Counted from the stretch's first letter, positions 8,985 through 18,900 are shown. The stretch: 20,997 nt of DNA from JBCBTD01 sp039818825 (GCA_039818825.1 JBCBTD010000067.1:1-20997); one strand, 5' to 3'. Notes: generated by a model from the letters alone, not told the origin. Made by a program: numbers and translations.

Positions 8985-9950
8985 ATGGACGCGCGCACGC
9001 GGCTGGGCTGGGTTCAGCTCTACCAGAGCTTGGGCAACGCCGGTGTCGTCTGCCGCCGTTGCGGCATCTCGCGGCCAACCTTTCGCAAGTAGTGGCGGCG
9101 CCATCGTGACGAGGGCTTGGCCGGGCTGAAGCAGCGCAGCCGTCGGCCGCACACGTCGCCCCGTCGCAAGGTCTTCGCTCGCGAGGAGGCGCTGATCCTG
9201 GGGCTGCGACGCGCGTGACGGCTCGGCATCAAGCGGCTGCGCAACGAGTTCATCTGCGGGCACGGCATCAAGCTTGCCGCGGACACGACCCACAAGGTGC
9301 TCATCCGCAACGGCGAGCGGCTGTCAACGTGGCGGCACCTGCGCCGCAAGCAGCCGAAGCGCTACGACCGGCCCCTCCCGGGCGGCCGCGTCGAGGTCGA
9401 CGTCCGCAAGGTCGGGCCAGACATGTGCCAGTACACAGCCATCGACGACCGCACGCGCTTCCAGGTCGTCGGCGTTTGCCGTCGTCGGACGGCCAGCAGC
9501 TCCATCCACTACCTCGAGCGCGTTGGTGACGAGATGCCGTTCCCGATCCAGCGGATCCAGACCGGCCGCGGCCAGGAGATCTTCGCTGACGCCATCCAGG
9601 ATCGGCTGCGCGACTAGCGCATCAAGTTCCGCCCGATCCACCCGCGCTCACCGCTTCTCAAGGGCAAGATCGAGCGGGCACAGCGGACCACTCATAAGGA
9701 CTACCGGCCGACCGTCGACCTCGCCGGCCCGGGGCTGCCGGCGCACCTCGACGACCGGCAGCAGTTCTGCAACTGGCGGCGCCCGCAGGGATCCCTCGCG
9801 GGGCGGACGCCCATCGATCGCGTCTGCACGCTCCTGTCGAAGACCCGCCAAGCGACGACGTCTGGAACGCCCAGCGCCCACTACGGAAGCATCCTGCTAA
9901 CGCCGCGGCTTGTTGGGAAGCCAGGGGCAAGCCGTGCCACGCTTCGATGA
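8985..9950 (+). pseudogene. Inactivated IS481-type transposase
   Basis: A single frame from ATG 8985 carries an IS481/rve-type transposase: an N-terminal helix-turn-helix (GISRPTFRK), then the DDE core (VEVDVRKVG; YTAIDDRTRF; IKFRPIHPRSP; GKIERAQRT) and the C-terminal GRTPIDRV motif. It is interrupted by TAG at 9090, TGA at 9216 and TAG at 9615 without any frameshift. The motif normally reading TDRG is TGRG, with Gly codon 9564-9566 replacing the second catalytic Asp. Homology fades after about 9850 and the frame closes at 9948. I found no convincing terminal inverted repeats. The element is dead by several independent changes. Confidence 0.85.
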
Positions 9951-9961
9951 TGCGCTCTCGC

Positions 9962-10675
9962 TTATCCGGTCTTGCCCAAACAGTAGCGCGCCCAATCGCG
10001 CATCATGCGGCGCCGCTTCTCGAAGAGACCGCCGCGCCGACAGGCAGCCTCGGCGCGTTCGCCCGGATGGTTGGTCGCCTCAGCGGCCCAGTCGCGAAAG
10101 CTGCTGCGGAAGCCGTGGACGGTCAGGTCATCTCGGCCCATCCGCTTCACCACGGCTGTGAGCGTCATGTCGCTGAGTGGCCGCCCGGATCGTCCCGACG
10201 GAAACACGAGGTCGTCCGCGTCAGGTTCTTGGCGAACGGCGTGAAGGATTTCGAGCGCTTGCTTGGCGAGCGGCACGCGGTGCTCGCGCCGCGCCTTCAT
10301 GCGATGTGCCGCCACGGTCCAGGTGGCGTTGTCGAGGTCGATCTCGTTCCACGTGGCGCCGCGAACTTCGCCGGAGCGAGCGGCCGTGAGGATCGTGAAG
10401 CGGAGCGCTGTCGCGCCCATGCCCGTTCGCGCCACGAGCTTCGTCATGAAAGGCTGCATCTCACCCCAGGGCAGTGCTGCGTGATTGACCACCGCGCGAA
10501 CCTTGGACCGCCGGGCCAGCGCGGCGTCGATCTCCTCGTGGAGCCGGCTGAACTGACATGTCGAGATGCCCGTACCACCCGTCGATCGCCAGGAGACGAT
10601 CGATCCACCTTGCGAAAGCGGCCGCGCGCCGGTTCGTAAACCCAGTAACAGGCCGCCAACGCAAGAAACCATCAC
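9962..10675 (-). pseudogene. Truncated P4-type tyrosine recombinase (integrase), catalytically dead
   Basis: The frame encodes the C-terminal catalytic domain of a phage P4-type integrase. It contains LTAARSGEVRGATW (catalytic Arg), the MKARREHRVPL hairpin, LTVHGFRSSFRDWAAE (His and second Arg) and the usual tail LFEKRRRMMRDWARYC. Homology starts at about 10516 (RRSKVRAVVNHAALPW); the residues before it do not resemble the N-terminal domain, so the 5' part is lost. In relatives the segment reads EAALAH...KVEAAYRR. Here it is EAACRR: about 12 residues carrying the third conserved His are missing, and the nucleophilic Tyr is Cys (TGT at 10040-10042). No tRNA or attachment site was found nearby. 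Confidence 0.85.
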
Positions 10676-10759
10676 GGCACTGGAGCCGTCACGATCGAGC
10701 GTTCTCGACGCCGAGCAACCCAGGAGCGTCCGCAGACCTGGATGAAGCTATATTGCAGG

Positions 10760-10798
10760 TTGACACGACGTCGAGCATGAACGATTGCATGAGCTCAT
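10760..10798 (+). promoter_or_regulatory. Candidate promoter/operator upstream of the envelope gene cluster
   Basis: An exact TTGACA lies at 10760-10765, but only weak -10 matches follow at suitable spacing (for example ATTGCA at 10784). A perfect 10-bp palindrome, ATGAGCTCAT, occupies 10789-10798, just before the next gene. This is the only stretch between the integrase remnant and the cluster (10676-10809), so a promoter is expected here. The assignment to these elements is tentative. Confidence 0.25.
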
Positions 10799-10809
10799 CG
10801 TAATGTAAG

Positions 10810-12168
10810 GTGAAGTTGTCGTGGAGGACGACGTACTTGCTTCGATTTTTCGGGCATTCGTGGGTCGTTCTAGCACTTCTGTCGTGCTTCACACACGCGA
10901 CATCGACCGTCGCCCAACCTGTCTCATCGGACAGATACGATCGCGCCTACGAGGAGATGCTCGCGCGCCCGACCGACACGGACGCGGCGTTTCGTTTTGC
11001 GGAGATCGCCGTCGAAGACGGTGATCTTTTCGGCGCGATCGCGGCCTTGGAACGGATCCTCCGTCTGGATCCCGATCGTCCCGACATCGAAATCCGGCTC
11101 GGCGAGCTTTACCAGCGTGTCGGCGCGGTCGCGCTGGCGCGGGCCTATCTCGAAGCGGCACTGGATTCCCCGGCTGTCCCGCCGGAGATCCGCGAACGCG
11201 CTCAGGACCTGCTCGATCAGTCCGCTGCGGCAACGATCGCCCGAGGACAGCGGCACTCGTTCACCGGACGTGTCTCGCTGGGACCGCGCTACGAAACCAA
11301 TGCCAACGCCGGGCCGGACTCGGTCCTCGTGCGCGCGAACGGACAGAGCGCACTGATCTCGCCGGAGGGGCGCAAGCAGGGCGACTTCTCGCTCGCCCTC
11401 ACGGCTGACCTCCGCCATCGATACCTCCTGGACAGCCAGCGGCGGCATCGTCTCGAGACCAACTTCCAGGGCTTTTTCTCACGCTACTCGGACGTGAAGA
11501 CGTCGAACACCACGTTCGGCGCCTTGGAAACGGGCCCGCGGTTCGTGCTCGGCGAAGCCGGGCTCACGTCCATCAGACCGTTCCTCGAGGCGACTTATCT
11601 GGGCCTGAACGACGCGACCTATCGCGCGGAGTACGGCGGTGGGGTCAACCTTCGCCACCTGCTCCGACCCGACGTGCTGGTCGAAGGGACGTTGCGCTAC
11701 GTCGCTCAGGACTTCCGAGACACCGACGACCAACCGTCCGGCAGCCTGCGAACCGGGCAGGATCTTACCTTCCGGCCCGGCTTCACCTGGGGCGTCCTGC
11801 CGAACTTTTTGGTGAGCGCCGACGCTTTGGTCGGCCACAAGAATGCGGAGGTGAGCTTCGAATCGTTCACCGACTTGGGCGCCGGCATCAGCGCTACCTA
11901 CGTTTTCGACTTTGCACCGATTGCCGATTGGAGCGTGACCGGCAACGCGCTCTATCGGCGCAGCCAGTACTCCGGCGTCGACCCGTTCGTCGATCCCAAC
12001 GTCAAGCGCCGTGACGACCGTTTCGACGTCGGATTGACGCTGAACGTACCAATCACCGCCGACGTCGGTATTTCGGCAGGCGCCCGCTACGCCGACAACG
12101 ACAGCAATCTGCCGAACTTCACCTTCAGCAACACGACGGTGTCGGTGCTGGCCACTTACGCATTCTGA
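10810..12168 (+). CDS. Slam-like (DUF560 / type XI secretion) TPR plus beta-barrel outer-membrane protein
   Basis: This 452-residue protein has a signal peptide (hydrophobic core about 10-35, likely cut after TVA), then a helical TPR-like region (about 40-145, with ALERILRLDPDRPDIEIRLGELY). From about 150 to the end comes a beta-barrel with alternating hydrophobic strands, closing in ...TYAF, the aromatic C-terminus expected of outer-membrane barrels. The order and size match Slam proteins, which move lipoproteins or soluble barrel proteins to the surface. The barrel start (SLGPRYETNANAG) resembles the YxxN-N pattern of that family. Start: GTG 10810 gives the longest form. TTG 10837 has a better ribosome binding site (GGAGG 10823-10827) and also leaves a good signal peptide. 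The secretion role is inferred from architecture and from the neighbouring gene. Confidence 0.7.
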   Translation: MKLSWRTTYLLRFFGHSWVVLALLSCFTHATSTVAQPVSSDRYDRAYEEMLARPTDTDAAFRFAEIAVEDGDLFGAIAALERILRLDPDRPDIEIRLGELYQRVGAVALARAYLEAALDSPAVPPEIRERAQDLLDQSAAATIARGQRHSFTGRVSLGPRYETNANAGPDSVLVRANGQSALISPEGRKQGDFSLALTADLRHRYLLDSQRRHRLETNFQGFFSRYSDVKTSNTTFGALETGPRFVLGEAGLTSIRPFLEATYLGLNDATYRAEYGGGVNLRHLLRPDVLVEGTLRYVAQDFRDTDDQPSGSLRTGQDLTFRPGFTWGVLPNFLVSADALVGHKNAEVSFESFTDLGAGISATYVFDFAPIADWSVTGNALYRRSQYSGVDPFVDPNVKRRDDRFDVGLTLNVPITADVGISAGARYADNDSNLPNFTFSNTTVSVLATYAF

Positions 12169-12200
12169 TCCACCGGAGACCGACGTAGGGGACAAGTATC

Positions 12201-15200
12201 GTGAACGATCATCGAGCTGGTTTCCTGACCAAGGTATCGTTGGCGACATCCGTGCTGTTCACCCCAGCAGCGGTGTTGGCCGCGAGTGATGGTGTCGAGT
12301 TGCGCGCCCTTGGGGGTGCGGCAGAGACGCGGCGCATCGACCCGGCGCAAATCCAGGGCGCCCGGTTCGAGGCCCCCGCCGATCGTGTCGTCGAGATACT
12401 GCTGCCGGACGGTACGACGCTCGTCTTGGCGCCGAACACCACCGCGGAGGTGACCTGCTTCGAGTCGGGCAGTTGTCTGGACGTGTCGCTCGAGCGAGGC
12501 GCCATGCGCGTCGTCGGGCGACGCACCGGCGAGGCGCCGGTCGTCGTGACCACGCCCGCCGGGTCCGCCACCTTGCGGAGCGGGGCCGCGAGTTTCGAGC
12601 TGCGGCCTGACGACAGCCTGCGGGTGGCGCTCCTGTTCGGCCCTAGTCTCGTCGTCGAAAACGCCGGTGAGAGCGTGGAGCTGCGGGTTGCGGGCTACGC
12701 CGTGACCAGCGCGCCGGGCTCGGCGCCGGGTAACCCGGAGCAGCGATCGGCCGCCGAGTTCGAAGCCGAGACGGTGTTGTTCAATCCAGCCGCGGGCTTC
12801 GTGCTCGTCGCTCCTGGCGCTGGTCCCGAAGACCAGGGCAGCGACGCCGAGACCGACGTCGTATCCACGACCGAGCGCGCTACGATCGCGCGTCAGGATG
12901 CACAGGTGGATTCTCGTTCGCTCCCGCCGCCGACAACTCCCGATCGACGACCCGCTCGCGTGACGTCCAGTGCTGTCGTAGGTGGTCCGAGCGGCCCCCC
13001 GGTCGTCCGTCCGCCGATCGTGTTGCCGCTCCCCGAGCCGGTGTTCGGTTTCGGCGAGCCGAGTGCGTTGGCGGCGGCCAACCCGTTCGGTGGCAAGGTC
13101 GTCAAGGACTATGCGTTGGGGGAGAGCGCTACCACCGAGTCGGCAGGCTTGCCGGGGTTCATCCGGAACCTGTCGCAGAGCTGGGAGCCGGTCGACAGCG
13201 ATGTCCGGTTTCCCGGCCTGACCGCGTCGCGCATGTACAACGATCCCGAGTCGGCGGTGCTCGCCACCACCGGCGCCCCACTGTCGGATGTGGTACCGCT
13301 GCGCGAGCTGCGCGCATCGCCGGTGCCGCTGTCGACATCGACGGACGGCCTCGACTCTGGCGCAAGAGTGACGGACGGCGGTGTTGGCCGCACGCTGCAG
13401 TATCAATTCTTCGAGACTGCCGGCAACGTCGACTCGCTGCGTGGTGGTGAGTCGGTCTTCGAGAATTTGAACTTCTTGGGCTTGGTACCGCTGAGTCGAG
13501 GCCTGAACGCTCAGCCTGACAAGGATTTCTTGAGCACCGAGTTTCCAGACATCGCCATCGGCTACGACGCACGTGCATTGCGGGAGAACACGTTTGCGGA
13601 GCGTCCTAATCTGATATATCCGACAAATCTTCCTAGCAGTTTACGGCAGAATGTCGGATTACCGAGCGGTATCGTCTTTCAGAACGGTTTTCTGAAAATA
13701 AGCGATGGCGAGACCATCGGAACGAATTGGGAAAGGGCAGAGATACCGACGTCCTTTGACGAAGGATTCGGTTTTACGACTGAGGCAGGCTTCAATGTCT
13801 ACGATCGACGTCGAGACAATTTCATCATCGTCGAGCAGTTGCCGGTAGAGCTGACGAGAGGTGGTCTGGCTTCGCAGCGGCTTCAGGACGAACCGTCGCT
13901 GTCGACAGCGGCAGTCCTCGAGCTCGTGGTGCAGCCAGGCGACCCGGGCGAAGAAGACGTCGTCGTGCTTCCAGGCGGCAGCACGGTGCCGATTTCCGTG
14001 GCCGATCAGTTCCGCGAGAAGCTTCGGGCTCTGGAGCTCGGGGAACAGCTTCCCTACGTCGACCCGGATTTCGATCTCGCTTTCGACGATCCCGCGGCCC
14101 AAGAGAACGCCCTCGTCGACTATGCGAACCAGATCCTGAACCCGGAACCTGATCTCGCGGCCGGTGTTGGCTTCGTCTGGGCGACCGGTGCGGTATCGGC
14201 GGCGCTCGATGACGTTCGACGCGAGGATCGTTTCCAGTTGGCGTCACGCTTGGTCGATTTTGCACGAACGAACGAGCAGCGGGACCCTGCACTCAACATC
14301 GCCTACTGGAGCCCCCCGGTAGCGGGAGCGCCCGGGACGGCGGGTGGTAGCCGCGGTTTCCTTCGCAACGCGACGCGCTCGGTGCCTGACGATCCCTCAG
14401 GCCCGCTGGCGCTCGCCGACACGGGCCTACGAACGATCGGCACGCCGGCACACAGCGAGCGTGCAGACCTCGACCCGACGAGCAGGACTTGGACCCCCAC
14501 CGCCGCGGTGCATGCCGACTTCGGCATCGAGGGCCTGGTGACGCCGGCGGGCGGTGATCGAGCGAGCCAGCGGTCCACCATCTCGGTGACGGTTGGCGAC
14601 GTGGCTTACGGCGTGCAACGCGGCTACCAGCCGATCGACGAGCTCTTGGCGGAGACGGAGGATCTCTCGGGTGTCAGCGGGCTGGTGCCCCACGAGACCG
14701 TGCTGACGGCGCGCACGGTCGGTAGCAGTCGCGGATTCTCGGGTGACACGTCACGGGGGTCCGTCGTGGCGACCGCAGACCAGTTCACGATCGCTTCGGG
14801 CGGCGGCAATCCGAGTTTCGGCGACGAAGCGGGCACCATCGGCGGACGTGCGGGCTACTTCGTGCTCGACAACTACGACCCGGTCATCCTCGATGACGTG
14901 GACCGCTACGCCACCGGGGGGCTGGAGCGGCCGGTCGGCTCCGCCGACGGTACCGGTTTCGCTACGCTGCGCTTGGCGTTCGGGACCGAATCGCAGTCGG
15001 TCGTACCTCCGGAGACACCTCTTTCCGCTCTCCAAGGGTTCGCCGCGGGCATGGCGGAGTCGGTCGAGGGTGGCGTCCTCGTAGCCCGGCCCGTGGGCAC
15101 ACAGGGGGCTCGCGGCCTCGTACTGACGTTCGACCGGCCGAACAATCACATGCTGGCAAACATGGCCCTTTACGGATTGGATGATCCGGCCAGCACGCCC

Positions 15201-15917
15201 ACGAGCACTGAGCTCGGCGGCCTCGGCCAGCAGTCGTCTAGGACGGTCGGAGCCAGCGCGCTGCTCGATGGCGAGCGTTTCGCGGCCCGCACCGCGACGA
15301 GCCAGCTGGCGAGCACCGACATGGCGATGGTGTCGGCAAGCTTGTTGGCCGAGGGAGCGACCTCGGCGAACGCCGAGACGCAGGCTTTGCTCACCACCAT
15401 GACGTCGTCCCCGGCCGATCCAGCCACCGGCCAGCCGGTTTACCAATGGGGCTTCTTCTTCGGTGACGCGACAGTCGACGACGCGCCGCAGCACGTCCAT
15501 CTGGGTTTTTGGGTCGCCGGCGAGACGACCAACCCGGCCCTGCTCGACGACTGGGCGACCACAAGCGATCTCAGCAAGATCCCGGGCGGTGGCACCGCCA
15601 CCTATTCTGGTGCGGCCATCGGCAACGTCGCCAATGCCGGCCAGCTCTACACGGCGCAGGGCACGTACACGAACACCTGGGACTTCAGACAGCGAACGGG
15701 CGCGACCAGCATCGCGTTCGACGGCGCCACGCTCCATGGTGCGACGACGAACCCAGCGAACACGGCAGCCTTCGGCGGCGTTCTCCAGGGTGGCGATCGT
15801 ATCGGCCGGGTGGATGGGACCTTCGTCGGCTCCACCGCCAACGCCCAGATCGGGCGTTTCGACGTGTCCAATGGCGCGAGTTACAACGCCACCGGCACGT
15901 TCGCCGCCAGTCGGTGA
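12201..15917 (+). CDS. Exported FecR-domain protein with C-terminal TbpB-like beta-barrel (putative Slam cargo)
   Basis: This is a 1238-residue protein starting at GTG 12201 with AGGGGA upstream (12187-12192). A signal peptide ends near AAVLA (about 27). A FecR domain spans about 60-170 (VVEILLPDGTTLVLAPNTTAEV, then LERGAMRVV and TPAGSATLRSGAASFEL). A Pro-rich linker lies at about 240-285, followed by about 780 residues I do not recognise. The last ~170 residues hold a repetitive beta domain (YQWGFFFGD, FWVAG, TYSGAAIGNV, TWDFRQRTG, VDGTFVGSTANAQIGRF). It resembles the transferrin-binding-protein-like barrel carried by Slam cargo. No membrane helix and no sigma factor neighbour are seen, so it is unlikely to be a FecI/FecR anti-sigma regulator. 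It begins 32 nt after the Slam-like gene, which supports a transporter-cargo pair. Confidence 0.8.
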   Translation: MNDHRAGFLTKVSLATSVLFTPAAVLAASDGVELRALGGAAETRRIDPAQIQGARFEAPADRVVEILLPDGTTLVLAPNTTAEVTCFESGSCLDVSLERGAMRVVGRRTGEAPVVVTTPAGSATLRSGAASFELRPDDSLRVALLFGPSLVVENAGESVELRVAGYAVTSAPGSAPGNPEQRSAAEFEAETVLFNPAAGFVLVAPGAGPEDQGSDAETDVVSTTERATIARQDAQVDSRSLPPPTTPDRRPARVTSSAVVGGPSGPPVVRPPIVLPLPEPVFGFGEPSALAAANPFGGKVVKDYALGESATTESAGLPGFIRNLSQSWEPVDSDVRFPGLTASRMYNDPESAVLATTGAPLSDVVPLRELRASPVPLSTSTDGLDSGARVTDGGVGRTLQYQFFETAGNVDSLRGGESVFENLNFLGLVPLSRGLNAQPDKDFLSTEFPDIAIGYDARALRENTFAERPNLIYPTNLPSSLRQNVGLPSGIVFQNGFLKISDGETIGTNWERAEIPTSFDEGFGFTTEAGFNVYDRRRDNFIIVEQLPVELTRGGLASQRLQDEPSLSTAAVLELVVQPGDPGEEDVVVLPGGSTVPISVADQFREKLRALELGEQLPYVDPDFDLAFDDPAAQENALVDYANQILNPEPDLAAGVGFVWATGAVSAALDDVRREDRFQLASRLVDFARTNEQRDPALNIAYWSPPVAGAPGTAGGSRGFLRNATRSVPDDPSGPLALADTGLRTIGTPAHSERADLDPTSRTWTPTAAVHADFGIEGLVTPAGGDRASQRSTISVTVGDVAYGVQRGYQPIDELLAETEDLSGVSGLVPHETVLTARTVGSSRGFSGDTSRGSVVATADQFTIASGGGNPSFGDEAGTIGGRAGYFVLDNYDPVILDDVDRYATGGLERPVGSADGTGFATLRLAFGTESQSVVPPETPLSALQGFAAGMAESVEGGVLVARPVGTQGARGLVLTFDRPNNHMLANMALYGLDDPASTPTSTELGGLGQQSSRTVGASALLDGERFAARTATSQLASTDMAMVSASLLAEGATSANAETQALLTTMTSSPADPATGQPVYQWGFFFGDATVDDAPQHVHLGFWVAGETTNPALLDDWATTSDLSKIPGGGTATYSGAAIGNVANAGQLYTAQGTYTNTWDFRQRTGATSIAFDGATLHGATTNPANTAAFGGVLQGGDRIGRVDGTFVGSTANAQIGRFDVSNGASYNATGTFAASR

Positions 15918-18900
15918 GGCGACGCGCGGTGCGGCTCGATCCGCGTCCGGCGCTCCGCGGTCCCGCCACGGTGCTGGCGGTTCTCCTGGTCACCGCGGCT
16001 TTCTCGTTGGGCCATGACGTGCGCGCTGGCCCGGTCGCGTTGCGACCGTCGGCGCCTGACATGGTGCACCAGGTCGCGGACGAGCCGGTCGCTCGGATCG
16101 TGAGAGACCTGGAGGCGGCGAGAGCGTTGGCGGCCGCCGGAGACCACGAGCGGGCGCTCGGCCGGGCGGAAGGGGCCGTCACCGCGGCGTCGGCGACGTT
16201 CGGCACGACCCATCCGTACGTTGCGTTCGCCATCGACGTCCTGGTGCAGCTGCAGATCGACGCTGGCTACGCCGATGACGCCATCCGCAACGCCGAGCTG
16301 GCATCGACCATCCTCGAGCGGACGGCACCCTCTTCTGACCGCGCCTTGGTCATCGCGAACCTCGGGCGCGCCTACGCTGCCGCCGGCGCATATCGAGACG
16401 CCATTCCGGCCTATCAGCGAGCCCTCGACATGCTCGGTGCAACCACACCCGCATCATTCGATGCGGCTCGAGACGTCATGCGAAACATGGCGATCGCACA
16501 GCGTGAGATGGGTCGCTTGGACGAAGCCCGCGATCTCTTCGCGGCCATCCTCGCGGAGGTCGAGGCGCAGGAGGCATCGACGTCCGCGCTCTTGGCTTCG
16601 TCGCGGCTGGACCTCGTATCGGCGCAGCTCGGGCTCGAGGACTTCGACGCCGCCGCGTCGACTCTGAGGGCGGCCAAGACGATCGTGGACGGTCTGCCGA
16701 TCTCCTCACCGCTGCATTTCGATCTCGCGATGATGCAGGTGCGGTTGGCGCTGGTGCAGTCGCGGTTGACCGACGCGGATGGTTGGCTCGAACAGGCGGC
16801 TGGACTTGTCGTACCTGACGACGGCACGACCGACGGCGCCATCCGGCGTGCGCAGCTCGCCTACAATCGCGGGTATCTGGCCTTCGTGCGCGGCCAGTTC
16901 GTCAGCGCCGACGACGCCTATCGCGAAGCGTTGCTGCACTACCGTCGGGGTGTCGGAGCCGATCACCCGGCGGTCGCCCGAACCTTGCACAACCTCGGGC
17001 TCGTACAGCTGCACTTCGGTGAGTTCGAGGAGGCAGAAAACGACCTGCGCCAAGCCATCGCCATTCGCGAGCGGTTGGGTGGACCGGACGACGCCGACGC
17101 GGCGGCGACGCGGAACGAGCTGGCAGCGCTGTTCATCGAGTGGGAGCGGTTCAGCGATGCGGAGAACGAGGCGCGGCTGGCGGCGGACATTCTTCACCGA
17201 CAGGGGATGCCCGATGGCTTCCGTCGCGGCGTATCGTTCAGCGTGCTCGGTGCCGCATTGCTGGAGCAGGGTCGCACCCTGAAGGCGGGACGAGCGCTGG
17301 AGCAGGCGGTCGCCATCATGGACGCAACGCGGCCGGAGACGTCGGATCTCGCGCCGGCTTTGTTGAATCTGTCGCGCGTGCGCCTGGCACAGAAGCAGCT
17401 CGAGGACGCCCAGCAGCTTGCCGATCGCGCCGTCGCCATCCGCGAGCGGGACGGGGCTTGGTCCGGCTGGGGGATGGCTCGCGCCCTGCACGTGCGCGCC
17501 AGGGTCGAACGGGCGATGGGCGAATCGAGCAAAGCGCTCGCCACCTTGGAACGCGCCGTCGAAGCCGCGGTCGAAGCGATCAGGACCGCTGATCCGCTGG
17601 ACCAACGCGCGCGGGCTTCGATGCTCGGTGAGCGCGAGATCTTCTTCGATTATCTCGATGTTGCAGTGCCTCTTCTCGACCAAGAGCCCGACCTTGCTTC
17701 GACGGTCGTCCGTGTCGCGCAACTACCTCACCTGACGATGACGGCGGCTGCTCTGCGGGAGGCGGTTGCACGGCTCCACAGCAATGATCCGGAACTGGAC
17801 GAGCTGCTGGAGCTGCGCCGCGCCACGGCAGACCGGCGGCGCGCCCTCGACGCCGAACTGACCGGCGCTCTTCGGTCCACGGCGTCCGGAAATGCGTCTG
17901 CAGCGCTGATCGAAGAGCGCGAAACCGTGATCAGGAGGGCGAGGGCGTTGCGCGATGCGCTGGAGAGCCAACACCCCGATGTCGCCCAACTGCTCGCACC
18001 TCGTCCGGCCGAGTTGACCGACCTGCAAGCCGCACTCGGCGGAACGGAAGCCGTTCTACTTCACGTCGCTGGCGAGACCGGCTCGGTGGTCGTGATGCTG
18101 ACCAGGGAACGGGCTTTCGCCAGGAGTTCTTCGCTGAGCGAATCCGGTCTGATGGTTCTCGTCGATCGATTGCGAGAAGGCGTGTCAAATCGCACGGCGC
18201 CCAAGATCCGTTCGCGGCTCTTCGATGTCGAAGCTGCCCACGAACTCTACACTGAAACTCTTGGACTCGTCAATAAATACTTGCCACCGCAGGTAGATCA
18301 ACTATTCGTCACGCCTAGCGGCGCTCTGCAGCAGATACCATTCGCGCTGTTGCTCGACACACCAGCACCGCGACCCGCCGCAGACTACGGTTCACTGATG
18401 AGTACGGACTTCACCGCCTACCAAGAACTCAGCTACGTCGTTCGCCGGTTCGCCATCAACACACTGCCCGTGGCGTCCGCGTTGCCGATCGCGCGGATCG
18501 TCGAGCGCTTCGATGTGGCGGAACAGCCGTTCTACGGCGTCGGTGATCCGCTGCTTGGTGAAGCACTGCAGGATCGCCATCGACCGAGCAGCACCGAACT
18601 GCATCGGCGTCTGCAGCCATTGCCGCTCACGCGAATGGAGCTCCTGGCCATGGCCGAGTCGTTCGGTGTGGGCCACGACGCGTTGATGCTGGGCGAGCAC
18701 GCCACTGAAGACGCCGTCAAGGCGGTCCCGCTCGATCGCTATCGGGTCGTGGTGTTCGCAACCCATGGGCTGAGTGCTGGCGAATCGGGTGCGTTGCGCG
18801 AGCCCGCCTTGGTGCTCACGCCGGCCGCCGAAATCGCTGGTGACGAGGATGGTCTTCTCACCGCCTCGGAGATTACGCAGATGCGCTTGAACGCCGACTG

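Noticed and set aside
9927..9939. Minus-strand sigma-54-like pair (GCAA and CGTGCCA)
   Set aside because: The spacer is 2 bases instead of 4, so the -24/-12 spacing is wrong.
10882..10893. Lipobox-like LLSC in the Slam-like signal peptide
   Set aside because: A beta-barrel protein with an aromatic C-terminus and a good signal peptidase I site after TVA is unlikely to be a lipoprotein, and the -2 residue is atypical.
12201..12730. FecI/FecR-type anti-sigma regulator
   Set aside because: No sigma factor gene is adjacent, the protein is exported with no membrane helix visible, and it is far longer than regulatory FecR proteins.
15509..15913. Upstream extension of the CHAT protein within the FecR gene
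   Set aside because: The extension is a shadow of the FecR barrel domain in another frame; GTG 15914 gives a signal peptide and an overlap start.
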